Source of the DNA: Streptomyces pristinaespiralis
GTDB lineage: Bacteria; Actinomycetota; Actinomycetes; Streptomycetales; Streptomycetaceae
NCBI RefSeq assembly: GCF_001278075.1
Contig: NZ_CP011340.1
Location: forward strand, 4,836,001-4,900,000
Direction of reading: 5' to 3'
Length of the DNA: 64,000 nt
Part shown: positions 32,321-43,430 of the stretch, one piece after another
Position numbering within the stretch: the stretch's first letter is position 1
Layout: each line of letters opens with the position of its first letter
Translations under genes and position numbers: made by a program
The notes under the pieces: model-generated
The model's input: the letters and a program-made list of their open reading frames with translations, nothing else
Database searches by the model: none
What the model was told of the DNA's origin: nothing

Positions 32321-33082
32321 TCAGGCGTCCTGCGCCCGTGCGCGGACCAGCGTCTCGAAGCCCTCGACCAGGCGTTCCAGGCCGAAGGCGAAGTGGTCGA
32401 AGTCCGAGCCGAAGGTGTCCTCGGAGAGATGCGCCAGGGTCGGGTACTCGCCGCTGATCATCGCCTTCGACAGGAACGGCTCCTGGTGGCGCCAGAACTC
32501 CTCCTCGCTCTGACCCGTCTGCTTCGCCGCCTCCGCCGCATCGATCTCCATGCGCGCGATCCCGGTGACGAAACTCTGCACCGCGATGATCACGGAGATC
32601 ATCTCCGGGTCCGTCAGACGCATCTCCCGCAGAGCGAACAGTGAGGTGTCCAGCCCGCGGACGGCGCTCGGGCCGAGGACCGTACGGGACTGATTGACCT
32701 TCAGGAGCCACGGGTGCGCCCGGAAGAGCTCGAGGTGGGCGCGGGCCATCGCGCGTACGGCGTCCTGCCAGGTGTCCGAGTCCGGCCGGTGCGCGTCGCT
32801 CTCCAAGGGCTCGCCCGTGACGCGGTCGAGCATCAGGTCGAGCAGCTCGGCCTTGCCGGGGACGTAGCGGTACAGCGACATCGTGCCGGTGCCCAGCGCG
32901 GTGGAGAGGCGGCGCATCGAGACGGCGTCGAAGCCCTCCGCGTCGGCGATCTCGATCGCCGCACCGACGATCCGGTCGAGCGTGAGGCCAGGTTTGGGGC
33001 CTCGTGAGGGCCGCTCGCCGGTGCCCCAGAGCAGTTCGAGGCTGCGCGAGACGTCTTTGCTGCCGCTCGTACCAGTCGTCAT
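32321..33082 (-). CDS. TetR/AcrR-family regulator (TetR_C type) of the DrrAB-like exporter
   Basis: A 253-residue repressor. An N-terminal arm (residues 1-30) precedes the HTH LDRIVGAAIEIADAEGFDAVSMRRLSTALGTGTMSLYRYVPGKAELLDLMLD and a TetR-type C-terminal helical domain. This subfamily typically sits divergent from DrrA/DrrB-type ABC exporters, as here, and represses them until a drug binds. The intergenic region has two GTAC-rich palindromes 21 bp apart, its probable operators. Start ATG 33082; the gap to the previous gene (32139-32320) contains no gene. Confidence 0.92.
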   Translation of the reverse strand: MTTGTSGSKDVSRSLELLWGTGERPSRGPKPGLTLDRIVGAAIEIADAEGFDAVSMRRLSTALGTGTMSLYRYVPGKAELLDLMLDRVTGEPLESDAHRPDSDTWQDAVRAMARAHLELFRAHPWLLKVNQSRTVLGPSAVRGLDTSLFALREMRLTDPEMISVIIAVQSFVTGIARMEIDAAEAAKQTGQSEEEFWRHQEPFLSKAMISGEYPTLAHLSEDTFGSDFDHFAFGLERLVEGFETLVRARAQDA

Positions 33083-33112
33083 GGGCTCAGGGTAATCGCC
33101 TGGACAGAAACT

Positions 33113-33148
33113 GAGTACGCTGTACTCTCATATGGGTACGCCGTACTC
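33113..33148. promoter_or_regulatory. Tandem TetR operators GAGTAC-N3-GTACTC (21 bp apart)
   Basis: Site 1: GAGTAC-GCT-GTACTC (33113-33127), perfect. Site 2: GGGTAC-GCC-GTACTC (33134-33148), one mismatch. Centres are 33120 and 33141, 21 bp apart. They lie between the TetR start (33082) and the exporter start (33175). Confidence 0.8.
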
Positions 33149-33174
33149 AGTTGACTCGTCTCGGAGGGGCCTCA

Positions 33175-34134
33175 GTGGACGAATACGCCGTTTCGGCAGA
33201 AGGACTCGAGAAGCGGTACGGGGACAAACGGGCCCTCGACGGCTTCGACCTCACCGTGCGCCGGGGCACCGTGCACGGCCTGCTCGGCCCGAACGGCGCC
33301 GGCAAGACGACCGCCGTCCGGGTCCTCGCGACCCTGCTGCGCTTCGACGGCGGCCGGGCCCGGGTGGCCGGCGCCGACGTGCGGCGCGACCCGCGGCAGG
33401 TGCGTCGGCGGATCGGCCTCACGGGCCAGTACGCGGCGGTCGACGAGGTGCTGACCGGCCGGCAGAACCTGGAGATGTTCGGCCGCCTCTTCCACCTCGG
33501 CGGCAGGCGCGCGGCGACGCGGGCAGGCGAACTGCTGGCGCAGTTCGACCTGGTGGAGGCGGGCGACAAGGGCGTCGGCACGTACAGCGGCGGTATGCGC
33601 CGCCGGCTCGACCTCGCCGCGTCGATGATCCTCGCACCCGACGTGCTGTTCCTCGACGAGCCGACGACCGGACTCGACCCCCGTTCGCGCGGGGAGGTGT
33701 GGGACGCGGTGCGCCGCCTCGTCGCGGGCGGCACGACCGTCCTGCTCACCACCCAGTACCTCGAGGAGGCCGACCGGCTCGCCTCCCGCATCACCGTCAT
33801 CGACCAGGGACGCGCCATCGCCGACGACACCCCCGACGGGCTGAAGAACAGGGTCGGCGGCGACCGGATCGAGGTGGTCGCCCGCGAGGCCGCCGATCTC
33901 CCGGCCATCGCCAAGACCGTCGCCCGGGTCGCCGACACCGACCCGGCCACCGACGAGCCGGAACGCCGGGTCCACGCACCGGTGACCGACCGGGTCGCGG
34001 CCCTCACCGAGGTCGCCCGCACCCTTCAGGACGAACGGATCCCCGTGGAGGACATCGGGCTGCGCAGGCCCAGCCTGGACGACGTGTTCCTGCGCCTGAC
34101 CGGACACGGCACGCGGACCGAGGAGGCGGCATGA
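33175..34134 (+). CDS. ABC transporter ATPase, daunorubicin-resistance (DrrA) type
   Basis: A 319-residue ATPase: Walker [10 protein letters not shown] (about 39-47), Q-loop [18 protein letters not shown], signature YSGGMRRR, Walker [18 protein letters not shown]-loop [11 protein letters not shown]. The C-terminal DUF4162-like domain ([19 protein letters not shown] and [15 protein letters not shown] [13 protein letters not shown]) is characteristic of DrrA. GTG 33175 has GGAGG seven bases upstream, so the in-frame TTG 33151 is rejected. It overlaps the permease start by four bases. Probably exports a lipophilic drug. Confidence 0.93.
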   Translation: MDEYAVSAEGLEKRYGDKRALDGFDLTVRRGTVHGLLGPNGAGKTTAVRVLATLLRFDGGRARVAGADVRRDPRQVRRRIGLTGQYAAVDEVLTGRQNLEMFGRLFHLGGRRAATRAGELLAQFDLVEAGDKGVGTYSGGMRRRLDLAASMILAPDVLFLDEPTTGLDPRSRGEVWDAVRRLVAGGTTVLLTTQYLEEADRLASRITVIDQGRAIADDTPDGLKNRVGGDRIEVVAREAADLPAIAKTVARVADTDPATDEPERRVHAPVTDRVAALTEVARTLQDERIPVEDIGLRRPSLDDVFLRLTGHGTRTEEAA

Positions 34135-34964
34135 GTACGACCGGCCTGATGGACCCGAGCCTCGACGACCGGCACGGGCGCGCCTACTGGGCCGTGGCCG
34201 ACTGCTGGAACGTGGTCCGGCGCGGACTGACCCACTACCGGCGCCAGCCGGTCCTCATCGCCTGGCAGCTCGGCTTCCCGGTCATCTCCGTGCTGCTCTA
34301 CGGCTATGTCTTCGGCGGCGCGATGAAGTCGCCCGACGGCGGCAGCGTCCGTGACTTCCTGATGCCGGGCATGTTCGCCATGACCATGGCCTTCGGGTTC
34401 ATGAACACGGCGATGGCGGTGGTCACCGACGCGACGAAGGGCGTCATCGACCGCTTCCGGTCGATGCCCATGGCGCCCTCCGCCGTCGTCACCGGCCGGG
34501 GTGTCAACGACCTGATCGTCGCCTGCGCGGAGCTGACGATCCTCGCGGCGACCGCCTTCGCGATGGGCTGGCGCGCGGACGCCGGCCCGATGAAGACACT
34601 CGCCGCGTTCGCACTGCTGCTGCTCCTGCGGTTCTGCCTGATCTGGGTGGGCATCCTGCTCGGCCTGCTCGTCCCCACCCCGGAGGCGGCCGGCGGCCTG
34701 TACGCGGTGGCCTTCCCGCTGACCATGATCTCGAGCGTCTTCGTGCCGCCGTCGACGATGCCGGACTGGCTGGGCACGATCGCCGCCTGGAACCCGATCT
34801 CCTCCACGGCCGCCGCGGCCCGCGAACTGTTCGGGAACCCGGTGGCGAGCGACGGCAGCTGGATCCAGGAGCACTCGCTGCTCATGGCGGTGGTGTGGCC
34901 GATCGTCGTCACGGCGGTCTTCGCGCCGCTCGCGGTACGGCGCTTCCAGCGGCTCAGCCGCTGA
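34131..34964 (+). CDS. ABC-2 type transporter permease (DrrB type)
   Basis: A 277-residue six-helix ABC-2 permease. Helices are visible at [102 protein letters not shown] and [20 protein letters not shown], with the conserved [13 protein letters not shown] coupling loop. ATG 34131 overlaps the ATPase stop (ATGA). It forms the membrane part of the TetR-controlled exporter. The 3' end overlaps the stop of a doubtful minus-strand frame. Confidence 0.92.
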   Translation: MSTTGLMDPSLDDRHGRAYWAVADCWNVVRRGLTHYRRQPVLIAWQLGFPVISVLLYGYVFGGAMKSPDGGSVRDFLMPGMFAMTMAFGFMNTAMAVVTDATKGVIDRFRSMPMAPSAVVTGRGVNDLIVACAELTILAATAFAMGWRADAGPMKTLAAFALLLLLRFCLIWVGILLGLLVPTPEAAGGLYAVAFPLTMISSVFVPPSTMPDWLGTIAAWNPISSTAAAARELFGNPVASDGSWIQEHSLLMAVVWPIVVTAVFAPLAVRRFQRLSR

Positions 34965-35097
34965 CGTCGTCGGCCCGGCGAGGCGCCCCGGCCTTCAGCA
35001 GTTCGCCCGCGTCGAGCTTCACCTCGGCACCGATCGAGGCAGGGAGGGCGGTCTGCCGGGCAGCCTCGAGAGCATCGTCGTAGGACGCGGCACCCAC
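34954..35097 (-). pseudogene. Possible small or remnant gene (47 codons)
   Basis: A minus-strand frame, GTG 35097 to TGA 34954, encodes MGAASYDDALEAARQTALPA followed by SIGAEVKLDAGELLKAGAP and a short tail. Third-position GC is as high as in neighbouring genes, which argues for a coding origin. It has no ribosome-binding site, an in-frame TGA lies just upstream of the GTG, and it overlaps the permease end tail-to-tail by 11 bases. It may be the C-terminal stump of a decayed gene or an unrecognised small protein. Confidence 0.3.
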
Positions 35098-35252
35098 CGG
35101 CGTCCGTAAGGCGGATCGTCACACCATCGAGCGATCACGCACGGGCCGCTGACCGGCGAGGTCCCGGCCGGCTCGACCGTGAGGACCCGCCGGGGCGAGA
35201 CTGGAAGAGGCCGGGGAGCGCGAGTCGACCGGCCCCGGCCGTGGAGGCGATC

Positions 35253-35618
35253 ATGACCGCGACCACGCGCGAGGAGACCCCCGTCGTACTCGAGGGCGGC
35301 GGTGTGGAGCTGAGGATGAAAGAGGCCGGCGGCGGCCTGTCCGTCGCCTTCATCCATCTGCCCCGGGGCACGGACATGGGGCCCGCGCTCAAGGGGATGC
35401 CCGGGGACCTGTGCCAGTGCCCCCACTGGGGATTCCTGCTGAACGGCCGGATCAGGATGCGGACCGCTTCGGGCGAGGAGACGTACGAGGCGGGCCAGGC
35501 GTACTACTGGGCGCCGGGCCACGCTCCGGAGGCCATGGAGGACACCGACGTGGTGGAGTTCTCGCCGACGGCGGAGTTCACCGAGGTGATCGACCACATC
35601 AAGGCGCAGTCGGGGTGA
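35253..35618 (+). CDS. Cupin-domain-like protein
   Basis: A 121-residue single-domain protein with a cupin-like core: HWGFLLNGRIRMRTASGEETYEAGQAYYWAPGHAPEAMEDTDVVEFSP gives the two Gly-rich cupin turns. One metal-ligand His is in PHWGF and another candidate is in PGHAPE. Also present is a CQCPHWG cysteine pair. Function unknown; it might bind a metal and a small acid. ATG 35253 has GGAGG five bases upstream; the in-frame GTG 35241 is less likely. Convergent with serC. Confidence 0.82.
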   Translation: MTATTREETPVVLEGGGVELRMKEAGGGLSVAFIHLPRGTDMGPALKGMPGDLCQCPHWGFLLNGRIRMRTASGEETYEAGQAYYWAPGHAPEAMEDTDVVEFSPTAEFTEVIDHIKAQSG

Positions 35619-35641
35619 GGGACCGCGGCGACGCGGGTGAA

Positions 35642-35684
35642 GCGAAGGGCCCGGCGGGTGATGTGCGGCCGCCGGGCCCTTCGC
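35642..35684. terminator. Bidirectional terminator (cupin / serC)
   Basis: Perfect 16-base arms, 35642-35657 and 35669-35684, with an 11-base loop, between convergent genes ending at 35618 and 35698. Confidence 0.88.
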
Positions 35685-35697
35685 CGTACAGCGACTG

Positions 35698-37525
<1,828 letters not shown>

Positions 37526-37744
37526 CGTTTCTCGGAGGTGCCGGTCATCGAGTGGTGCCTTCCGGGGTGACGGGGGGCGCAACTGGAGCCGCTGCTTCCT
37601 GGCGAAGTCGTCGTCACTATAGGAGGGTTGACGATCAGTTGGGGAAGGTCGTGGCGCTTCCCACTTCACGCGGGGCGCACAACGTGTGCAAGTGACACGT
37701 TTCCTGCCGGTGCGTCGGCGGCCGGAGGCGTCATTCTGGAGCGC

Positions 37745-40615
37745 ATGGCTGAACACACCAGGGATACGGGAGAACTCGCCCGCGCGCTCAGGGCCGCCGT
37801 CGGCGGGGAAGTGGACTTCTCGCCCGCGGCCCGCGCCCTGACGACCATGGACGCCTCCAACTACCGGCGCGTACCGGCCGGTGTCGTCGCCCCCCGCGAC
37901 GCCGACGACGTGGCCGCGGTGCTCGAGGTCTGCCGGCACCACGGCGTCCCCGTCGTACCCCGCGGCGCGGGCACCTCCATCGCCGGACAGGCCACCGGCA
38001 CCGGTGTGGTCCTGGACTTCACCCGCCACATGAACAAGATCCTCGACGTCACCCCAGAGGAGCGGACCGCCCGCGTGCAGCCCGGAGTCGTACAGGCCCG
38101 GCTCCAGGACGCCGCACGGCCGCACGGCCTGCTCTTCGGACCCGACCCGTCGACGCACAGCCGCTGCACGCTCGGCGGGATGGTCGGCAACAACGCGTGC
38201 GGGTCCCACTCCGTCGCCTGGGGCGCCACGGCCGACAACGTCCACGCGCTGTCGGTCCTCACCTACGCCGGCACCCGCCACCGGCTGGCCCGGGGCGGCC
38301 CGCCGGACAGCGGCCCGCCCGGCCTGACCGACCTCGTCGACCGCAACCTCGCCCTGCTGCGCACCGGCTACCCCGAGGGCCTGCCGCGCCGCATCTCGGG
38401 CTACGCCCTCGACGCGCTGCTGCCGGAGAAGGGCGCCGACCTCGCCCGCGCGTTCTGCGGCAGCGAGGGGACCCTCGCCGTGCTCACGGAGGCGACCGTA
38501 CGGCTCGTGGCCGCCCCGGCCGCCCGGGCGCTCGCCGTCATCGGCCACCCGGACGAGAGCGCCGCCGCCGAAGCCGCCGCCGGCCTCCTGCCCTATGCCC
38601 CGCTGACCGTCGAAGGCATGGCGGAGGACCTGGTGCCCGCCGGCCACGGCCTGCCACGCGGCGGGGCGTGGCTGTTCGTCGAGACGGGCGGCGACAGCCC
38701 CGCGCAGGCGAGGGACCGGGCGGAGCGGATCCTGCGGGCCGCCGACGCCCTGGACGGCACCGTCGTCGACGACCCCGCCGCCGTACGCGCCCTGTGGCGG
38801 CTGCGGGAGGACGCGTCGGGCACCGCGACCCGCAGGGCCGACGGCGGCGAGGCGTGGCCCGGCTGGGAGGACTGCGCGGTGCCGCCCGCCCGTCTCGGCG
38901 CCTATCTGCGCGACTTCCGCGCCCTGCTGGCGCAGCACGGCCTGCGCGGCACCCCCTACGGACACTTCGGCGACGGCTGCGTCCATGTCCGCATCGACTT
39001 CGACCTGTTGAGCAAGGACGGCGTGCGCCGCTTCCGCGCGTTCTCCGAGCAGGTCGCCGCCCTGGTCGTCGCCCACGGCGGCTCCCTGTCGGGCGAACAC
39101 GGCGACGGCCAGGCCCGCGCCGAGCTGCTGCCCAAGATGTACGGGGACGAACTGGTGGGCCTTTTCGGCCGGTTCAAGGACCTGTGGGACCCGGCCGGCG
39201 GCATGAACCCGGGCATGCTGGTGCGCCCCGACCCGCTGGACGCGAACCTGCGCTTCGCCGTGCTCCCCGCCCGGCCCGTCGACGTCGCCTTCGGCTACCC
39301 GCAGGACGGCGGCGACTTCGCCGGCGCGGTGCGCCGCTGCGTCGGCGTCGCCAAGTGCCGCACCGAGGACGCCGCCGCGGGCGGCGGCGTGATGTGCCCC
39401 TCGTACCGGGTGACCGGCGAGGAGCAGCACTCCACCCGGGGCCGGGCGCGGCTGCTGCACGAGATGCTCGCCGGGGAGATCGTCACCGACGGCTGGCGCT
39501 CCACCGAGGTGCGCGACGCGCTCGACCTGTGCCTGTCCTGCAAGGGCTGCCGGAGCGACTGTCCGGTCGGCGTCGACATGGCCACCTACAAGGCGGAGTT
39601 CCTGCACCACCACTACGCGGGCCGCCGCCGGCCCGCCGCCCACTACGCCATGGGCCGCCTCCCGCGGTGGCTGCGGGCCGCCGCCTCGCTCGCGCCGCTG
39701 GTCAACGCCGCGGCCCGGGTGCGGCCGCTGGCCGCGCTCGCCAAGCGGCTCGCCGGCGTCGCGCCGGAGCGTGACCTGCCGCGCCTGGCGCCGGAGACGT
39801 TCCGCCGATGGCTGCGCGACCACATGGGCGACCGGGCCGAAGTGCTGGAGCAGGGCCGGACGGCCGTGCTGTGGCCCGACACCTTCACCGACCACCTCTC
39901 ACCGTCCGCCGGACGGGCCGCGGTACGCGTCATGGAGGCGGCGGGCATCGGGATCGTCCTGCCGCCCGGCCGGGTCTGCTGCGGGCTCACCTATGTCTCG
40001 ACCGGCCAGCTCGACCTGGCGCGCAAGGTCATGCGGCACACGCTCGACGTCGTCGAGCCGCTGCTCGACCTCGATGTGCCCGTCGTCGTGCTGGAGCCGA
40101 GCTGCGCGGCCACCCTGAGGACCGACCTGCCCGAGCTGCTCGGCGACGACCCGAGGACGGCCCGCCTGGCGGGGTCGGTGCGGACCTTCGCACAGGCTCT
40201 GGAGGAGTGCGCCCCCGACTGGGAGCCGCCGGTGATCGGCCGCCCGGTGGTGGGCCAGACCCACTGCCACCAGCACGCGGTCCTCGGCGACGCGGCGGAA
40301 CGCCGACTGCGGGAACGGGCCGGCCTCCACGGCGCCTTGAGCGGCGGCTGCTGCGGGCTCGCGGGCAACTTCGGCTTCGAGAAGGGGCATTACGAGGTGT
40401 CGGTGGCCTGCGCGGAGGAGCAGCTGCTGCCCGCCGTACGCGCCGCCGCCGCGGGCACCGAGCTGCTGGCCGACGGCTTCTCCTGCCGCACCCAGCTCGA
40501 GCAGCTCGCCGGCCGCCGGGCCCGGCATCTCGCGGAGCTGCTCGCGGAGGGACTGGACGAGCGGCCGGGCCGGGGGCGGGACGAGCGGCCGGACCGGGGA
40601 CCGGTCACGAAGTGA
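37745..40615 (+). CDS. FAD-binding and Fe-S-binding oxidoreductase (D-lactate/2-hydroxyacid dehydrogenase type)
   Basis: A 956-residue two-part dehydrogenase. An N-terminal FAD-binding type-4 domain (about residues 35-215: PVVPRGAGTSIAGQATGTGVVLDF, LGGMVGNNACGSHS) is followed by an FAD-oxidase C-terminal domain. Next comes a ferredoxin-like part (about 590-640) with CLSCKGCRSDCPVGVDM, and a C-terminal pair of CCG motifs (RVCCGLTY and GGCCGLAGNFGFE) that bind Fe-S. This arrangement matches Dld-type and 2-hydroxyglutarate dehydrogenases delivering electrons to quinone; the exact substrate is unknown. Start ATG 37745, preceded by TGGAGC. Divergent from the GTPase gene, with a 219-base gap. Confidence 0.93.
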   Translation: MAEHTRDTGELARALRAAVGGEVDFSPAARALTTMDASNYRRVPAGVVAPRDADDVAAVLEVCRHHGVPVVPRGAGTSIAGQATGTGVVLDFTRHMNKILDVTPEERTARVQPGVVQARLQDAARPHGLLFGPDPSTHSRCTLGGMVGNNACGSHSVAWGATADNVHALSVLTYAGTRHRLARGGPPDSGPPGLTDLVDRNLALLRTGYPEGLPRRISGYALDALLPEKGADLARAFCGSEGTLAVLTEATVRLVAAPAARALAVIGHPDESAAAEAAAGLLPYAPLTVEGMAEDLVPAGHGLPRGGAWLFVETGGDSPAQARDRAERILRAADALDGTVVDDPAAVRALWRLREDASGTATRRADGGEAWPGWEDCAVPPARLGAYLRDFRALLAQHGLRGTPYGHFGDGCVHVRIDFDLLSKDGVRRFRAFSEQVAALVVAHGGSLSGEHGDGQARAELLPKMYGDELVGLFGRFKDLWDPAGGMNPGMLVRPDPLDANLRFAVLPARPVDVAFGYPQDGGDFAGAVRRCVGVAKCRTEDAAAGGGVMCPSYRVTGEEQHSTRGRARLLHEMLAGEIVTDGWRSTEVRDALDLCLSCKGCRSDCPVGVDMATYKAEFLHHHYAGRRRPAAHYAMGRLPRWLRAAASLAPLVNAAARVRPLAALAKRLAGVAPERDLPRLAPETFRRWLRDHMGDRAEVLEQGRTAVLWPDTFTDHLSPSAGRAAVRVMEAAGIGIVLPPGRVCCGLTYVSTGQLDLARKVMRHTLDVVEPLLDLDVPVVVLEPSCAATLRTDLPELLGDDPRTARLAGSVRTFAQALEECAPDWEPPVIGRPVVGQTHCHQHAVLGDAAERRLRERAGLHGALSGGCCGLAGNFGFEKGHYEVSVACAEEQLLPAVRAAAAGTELLADGFSCRTQLEQLAGRRARHLAELLAEGLDERPGRGRDERPDRGPVTK

Positions 40616-40663
40616 CCCCCGGCATCCGGCAGGATGGTCGCCGGTCAGGAAGGGGCGGATGCC

Positions 40664-41326
40664 ATGGGGAAGAGCGTCGGGCGGACCGGCGTCGTGGGTC
40701 TGCTGGCGCGATCCTGCGCAGCCCTGCTCCTGGTCGCCCTGGTGGGCCAGTTGCTGGTGTCCGCGATCGCGGTGGACCCCGTCGACCCGGCGGACAAGGG
40801 CCTCGGGTCGTTCCTCGTCTCGCTGCTGCGGGGCGGCACGGCCGGGGCGTTCGGTGCGGCGATGTGCGTCGCGGCCGTCCTGTTGCTGGTGGTTGCCGTG
40901 CGGGGCGCCAAGGCGGCCATGAGGCACCTGGCGGGCCGCCGTCGGAAGGGGTGTGCGGCGAGAGCGGGCGTCTCAGCCGAGCTGCGCGGCGGAGACCTCG
41001 ACGACATGGGGCGGCTCCTGGGTGAAGTCGCTGTACCGCACCCACGCCGGGCGGACCCGCACATAGGTGATCCCCGGCCAGGAGAGCCGGTCCCGGCCGT
41101 CCGGGTACACACGGAAGTAGCACTCCTGCAGACGCGCCAGTTCGGCGCCGGCGGGGAAGTCGGCGAGTCCCTCGATCTGCACGGTGACCGCGTCGTCCCA
41201 GCCGATCACGAGGGCGATGCGCGGGTCGGCCCGCAGGTTGAGGCTCTTACGGGTCGTCTCGACGGTGTCGAAGACGATCTCGAGGTCGTCGCTGACGGCG
41301 AATCCCACGACCGCCGCCTGAGGTGA
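40664..41326 (+). CDS. Small membrane protein with a doubtful 3' half
   Basis: The first ~85 residues are convincing: MGKSVGRTGVVGLLARSCAA begins a TM helix, and a second TM segment (AGAFGAAMCVAAVLLLVVAV) lies at about 60-85. GGAAGGGG precedes ATG 40664. Beyond about residue 105 the frame runs antisense to the PNPOx gene for 354 bases (40973-41326) and its composition (GDPRPGEPVPAVRVHTEV) looks like a shadow. No frame has a stop nearby, so the true end is uncertain. A lost intergenic stop (deletion or frameshift) or a long convergent overlap are both possible. Confidence 0.5.
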   Translation: MGKSVGRTGVVGLLARSCAALLLVALVGQLLVSAIAVDPVDPADKGLGSFLVSLLRGGTAGAFGAAMCVAAVLLLVVAVRGAKAAMRHLAGRRRKGCAARAGVSAELRGGDLDDMGRLLGEVAVPHPRRADPHIGDPRPGEPVPAVRVHTEVALLQTRQFGAGGEVGESLDLHGDRVVPADHEGDARVGPQVEALTGRLDGVEDDLEVVADGESHDRRLR

Positions 41327-41401
41327 TCCGTCCGGTGCGGCCGAGGCCTGGACCGCGAGCCTGTTCCTGCGGAGGAACCACACCAGCTCGTCGCGCTTCA
41401 T
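40973..41401 (-). CDS. Pyridoxamine 5'-phosphate oxidase-family (FMN split-barrel) protein
   Basis: A 142-residue split-barrel flavin-binding protein: LAVQASAAPDGSPQAAVVGFAVSDDLEIVFDTVETTRKSLNLRADPRIALVIGW. This PNPOx-like group often binds FMN or F420 and may act on small molecules; true PdxH is encoded separately at 59352. ATG 41401. It overlaps the 3' half of the plus-strand membrane-protein frame. Transcribed alone or with the LysR gene upstream (91-base gap). Confidence 0.9.
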   Translation of the reverse strand: MKRDELVWFLRRNRLAVQASAAPDGSPQAAVVGFAVSDDLEIVFDTVETTRKSLNLRADPRIALVIGWDDAVTVQIEGLADFPAGAELARLQECYFRVYPDGRDRLSWPGITYVRVRPAWVRYSDFTQEPPHVVEVSAAQLG

Positions 41402-41492
41402 ACGACCTGCCTATCACGGGCCGCCCCGGGCGGCTCGGCGTCGATCTCGCGGAGCGCGGCGGCGCGGTCCGTCGCGCCCGGGGCGGACCTCC

Positions 41493-42350
41493 TCAGCGCG
41501 GCCGGGCCACCGCTCTGGCCAGTGCGAGGAGTTGACGCACGGCGGGGTGGGGCGAGGCGCTGCGCCAGGCGAGCAGCACCGGCACCCGCGGGGCGTCGGA
41601 CAGGGGCAGGTACGTCACCCCGCCGTGCGCGTGCATCTGGGCGGTGGAGGCGGCCGACGCGCCCACACCGCGCCCCGCGGCGATCGCGGTGAGCCAGTCG
41701 TCCGTGTTGGCGACCGTGATCGTCGCCGTGGGCCGGGTCCTTGGCGGCCACAGGTCCAGGGTGGTCAGGCCGGACACCGTGTTCAGCACGACCGGGCCGG
41801 CCGCGAGGTCCGCCAGGGTCAGCGAGGCCCGCGCCGCGCGCGGGTCGTCCGACGGCACGGCGGCCACCCGGGGCTCCGTGAACAGCAGCTCGGTGGCCAG
41901 ACCGGGGGTGTCCACCGGGCCGCGCAGGACGGCGGCGTCGACCTCCCCGCGGACGAGTCCCGCCGTACGGTCGTCGACCCGCAGCAGTTCGAGGGGGATG
42001 TCCGGGTGCTCGCGCTCCCACCGGCGCAGCAGCGGGGTCGTGTACGGCCCGAGGGCCGACCAGGCGTGCCCGAGCCGCAGGGGCCGGTGCGGGAGGCTGC
42101 GGGTGCCGAGTGCGTCGTCGAAGGCGGCGACGGCCGCGGCGGCCTTGTCACGGAAGGCGATCCCCTCCGCGGTCAGGGCGACATGGTGCGTGGAGCGGTC
42201 CACCAGCCGGACGCCCACGTACTGCTCGAGGGAGGCGAGGGCGCGGGAGACGCTGGGCTGGGTGAGGCCGAGCCGGGCCGCCGCCCTGGTCACGCTGGAC
42301 TCCTCGGCGACGGCGAGGAAGCAGCGGAGATGACGCAGCTCGATGCTCAT
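41493..42350 (-). CDS. LysR-family transcriptional regulator
   Basis: A 285-residue LysR regulator: the HTH occupies residues 1-60 (MSIELRHLRCFLAVAEESSVTRAAARLGLTQPSVSRALASLEQYVGVRLVDR). The effector-binding domain covers 90-280. It is divergent from an EamA-family exporter gene with 99 bp between starts, so it probably controls it. The intergenic sequence contains AAACGTATTTCACG, but I could not identify a T-N11-A operator with confidence. Confidence 0.93.
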   Translation of the reverse strand: MSIELRHLRCFLAVAEESSVTRAAARLGLTQPSVSRALASLEQYVGVRLVDRSTHHVALTAEGIAFRDKAAAAVAAFDDALGTRSLPHRPLRLGHAWSALGPYTTPLLRRWEREHPDIPLELLRVDDRTAGLVRGEVDAAVLRGPVDTPGLATELLFTEPRVAAVPSDDPRAARASLTLADLAAGPVVLNTVSGLTTLDLWPPRTRPTATITVANTDDWLTAIAAGRGVGASAASTAQMHAHGGVTYLPLSDAPRVPVLLAWRSASPHPAVRQLLALARAVARPR

Positions 42351-42449
42351 ACGCCCGGAGCATAACCGCAGCGGGAAACGTATTTCACGCGCGACGCCAC
42401 GGTCCGTAGCGTGGGGAGGAAGGGACGGGCGAGGTTTCAGGAGGCCGGG

Positions 42450-43427
42450 GTGAAGGACGCGCAGTCCGCGGGCACGGGCACAGGGCCGCAGGCGGGTGCC
42501 GCCGCGGTGGTGCTGCCGGAGGCGGCGGGCGCGGCGGCGGGGGGCACGGGGGTGTCACCGCCGGCCGGTGCCCGGCGTTCCCTCGGCCCCGTGGCGCTCG
42601 TGGTGGCGGGCGGCCTGTCCGTGCAGTTCGGGGCCGCCGTCGCCGTGCTGCTGATGCCCCGGGCCGGCGCGCTCGGCGTCGTCACGCTCCGGCTCGTGCT
42701 CGCGGCGCTCGTGCTGTTCGTGGTCTGCCGGCCGCGGCTGCGCGGGCACTCCCGCGCCGACTGGGCCACCGTGATCACGTTCGGCGCCGCCATGGGCGGG
42801 ATGAACATGCTCTTCTACCAGGCCGTGGACCGGATCCCGCTCGGCGCGGCGGTCACGCTCGAGGTCCTGGGGCCGCTCGCCCTCTCCGTGATCGCGTCCA
42901 GACGGCTGGTGAACCTGCTCTGGGCCGCCCTGGCGCTCGCCGGCGTGGTCCTGCTGGGCGGGGGCGGTTTCGACCGGCTCGACCCCGTCGGCGCGGCGTT
43001 CGCCCTGGCGGCGGGCGGTATGTGGGCGGCGTACATCATCTTCAGCGCCCGCACGGGCCGGCGCTTCCCGCAGGCGGACGGGCTGGCGCTGGCGATGGGC
43101 TTCGGCGCGCTGCTGAGCCTGCCGTTCGGTCTGGCGGAGGCGGGGTCGCGGCTGTTCGTGCCCTCGACGCTGGGGCTGGGCCTGGCGGTGGCGCTGATGT
43201 CGTCGGTCCTGCCGTACACCCTGGAGCTGCTGGCGCTGCGCAGGCTGCCCGCGGCTACGTTCGCGGTGCTGATGAGCCTGGAGCCGGCGATCGCCGCGGC
43301 GGCCGGGTTCCTCCTGCTGAGCCAGGCGCTCTCACCGTCCGAGGGGCTGGCGATCGTGCTGGTCGTGGTGGCGAGCATGGGCGCGGTACGGACGCAGGCG
43401 GCCGGGAAACGGGCGCCGGCGGGATGA
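42450..43427 (+). CDS. EamA/DMT-family transporter (RhtA-like exporter)
   Basis: A 325-residue drug/metabolite transporter with ten TM segments in two EamA halves (about residues 45-170 and 180-310; GPVALVVAGGLSVQFGAAVAVLLM, LGVVTLRLVLAALVLFVVC, FAVLMSLEPAIAAAAGFLLL). The GLSVQFGAAVA and SLEPAIAA motifs resemble RhtA-type threonine/homoserine exporters. GTG 42450 has AGGAGG five bases upstream; the in-frame GTG 42411 is rejected. It is the likely target of the divergent LysR regulator. Confidence 0.9.
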   Translation: MKDAQSAGTGTGPQAGAAAVVLPEAAGAAAGGTGVSPPAGARRSLGPVALVVAGGLSVQFGAAVAVLLMPRAGALGVVTLRLVLAALVLFVVCRPRLRGHSRADWATVITFGAAMGGMNMLFYQAVDRIPLGAAVTLEVLGPLALSVIASRRLVNLLWAALALAGVVLLGGGGFDRLDPVGAAFALAAGGMWAAYIIFSARTGRRFPQADGLALAMGFGALLSLPFGLAEAGSRLFVPSTLGLGLAVALMSSVLPYTLELLALRRLPAATFAVLMSLEPAIAAAAGFLLLSQALSPSEGLAIVLVVVASMGAVRTQAAGKRAPAG

Positions 43428-43430
43428 GGC

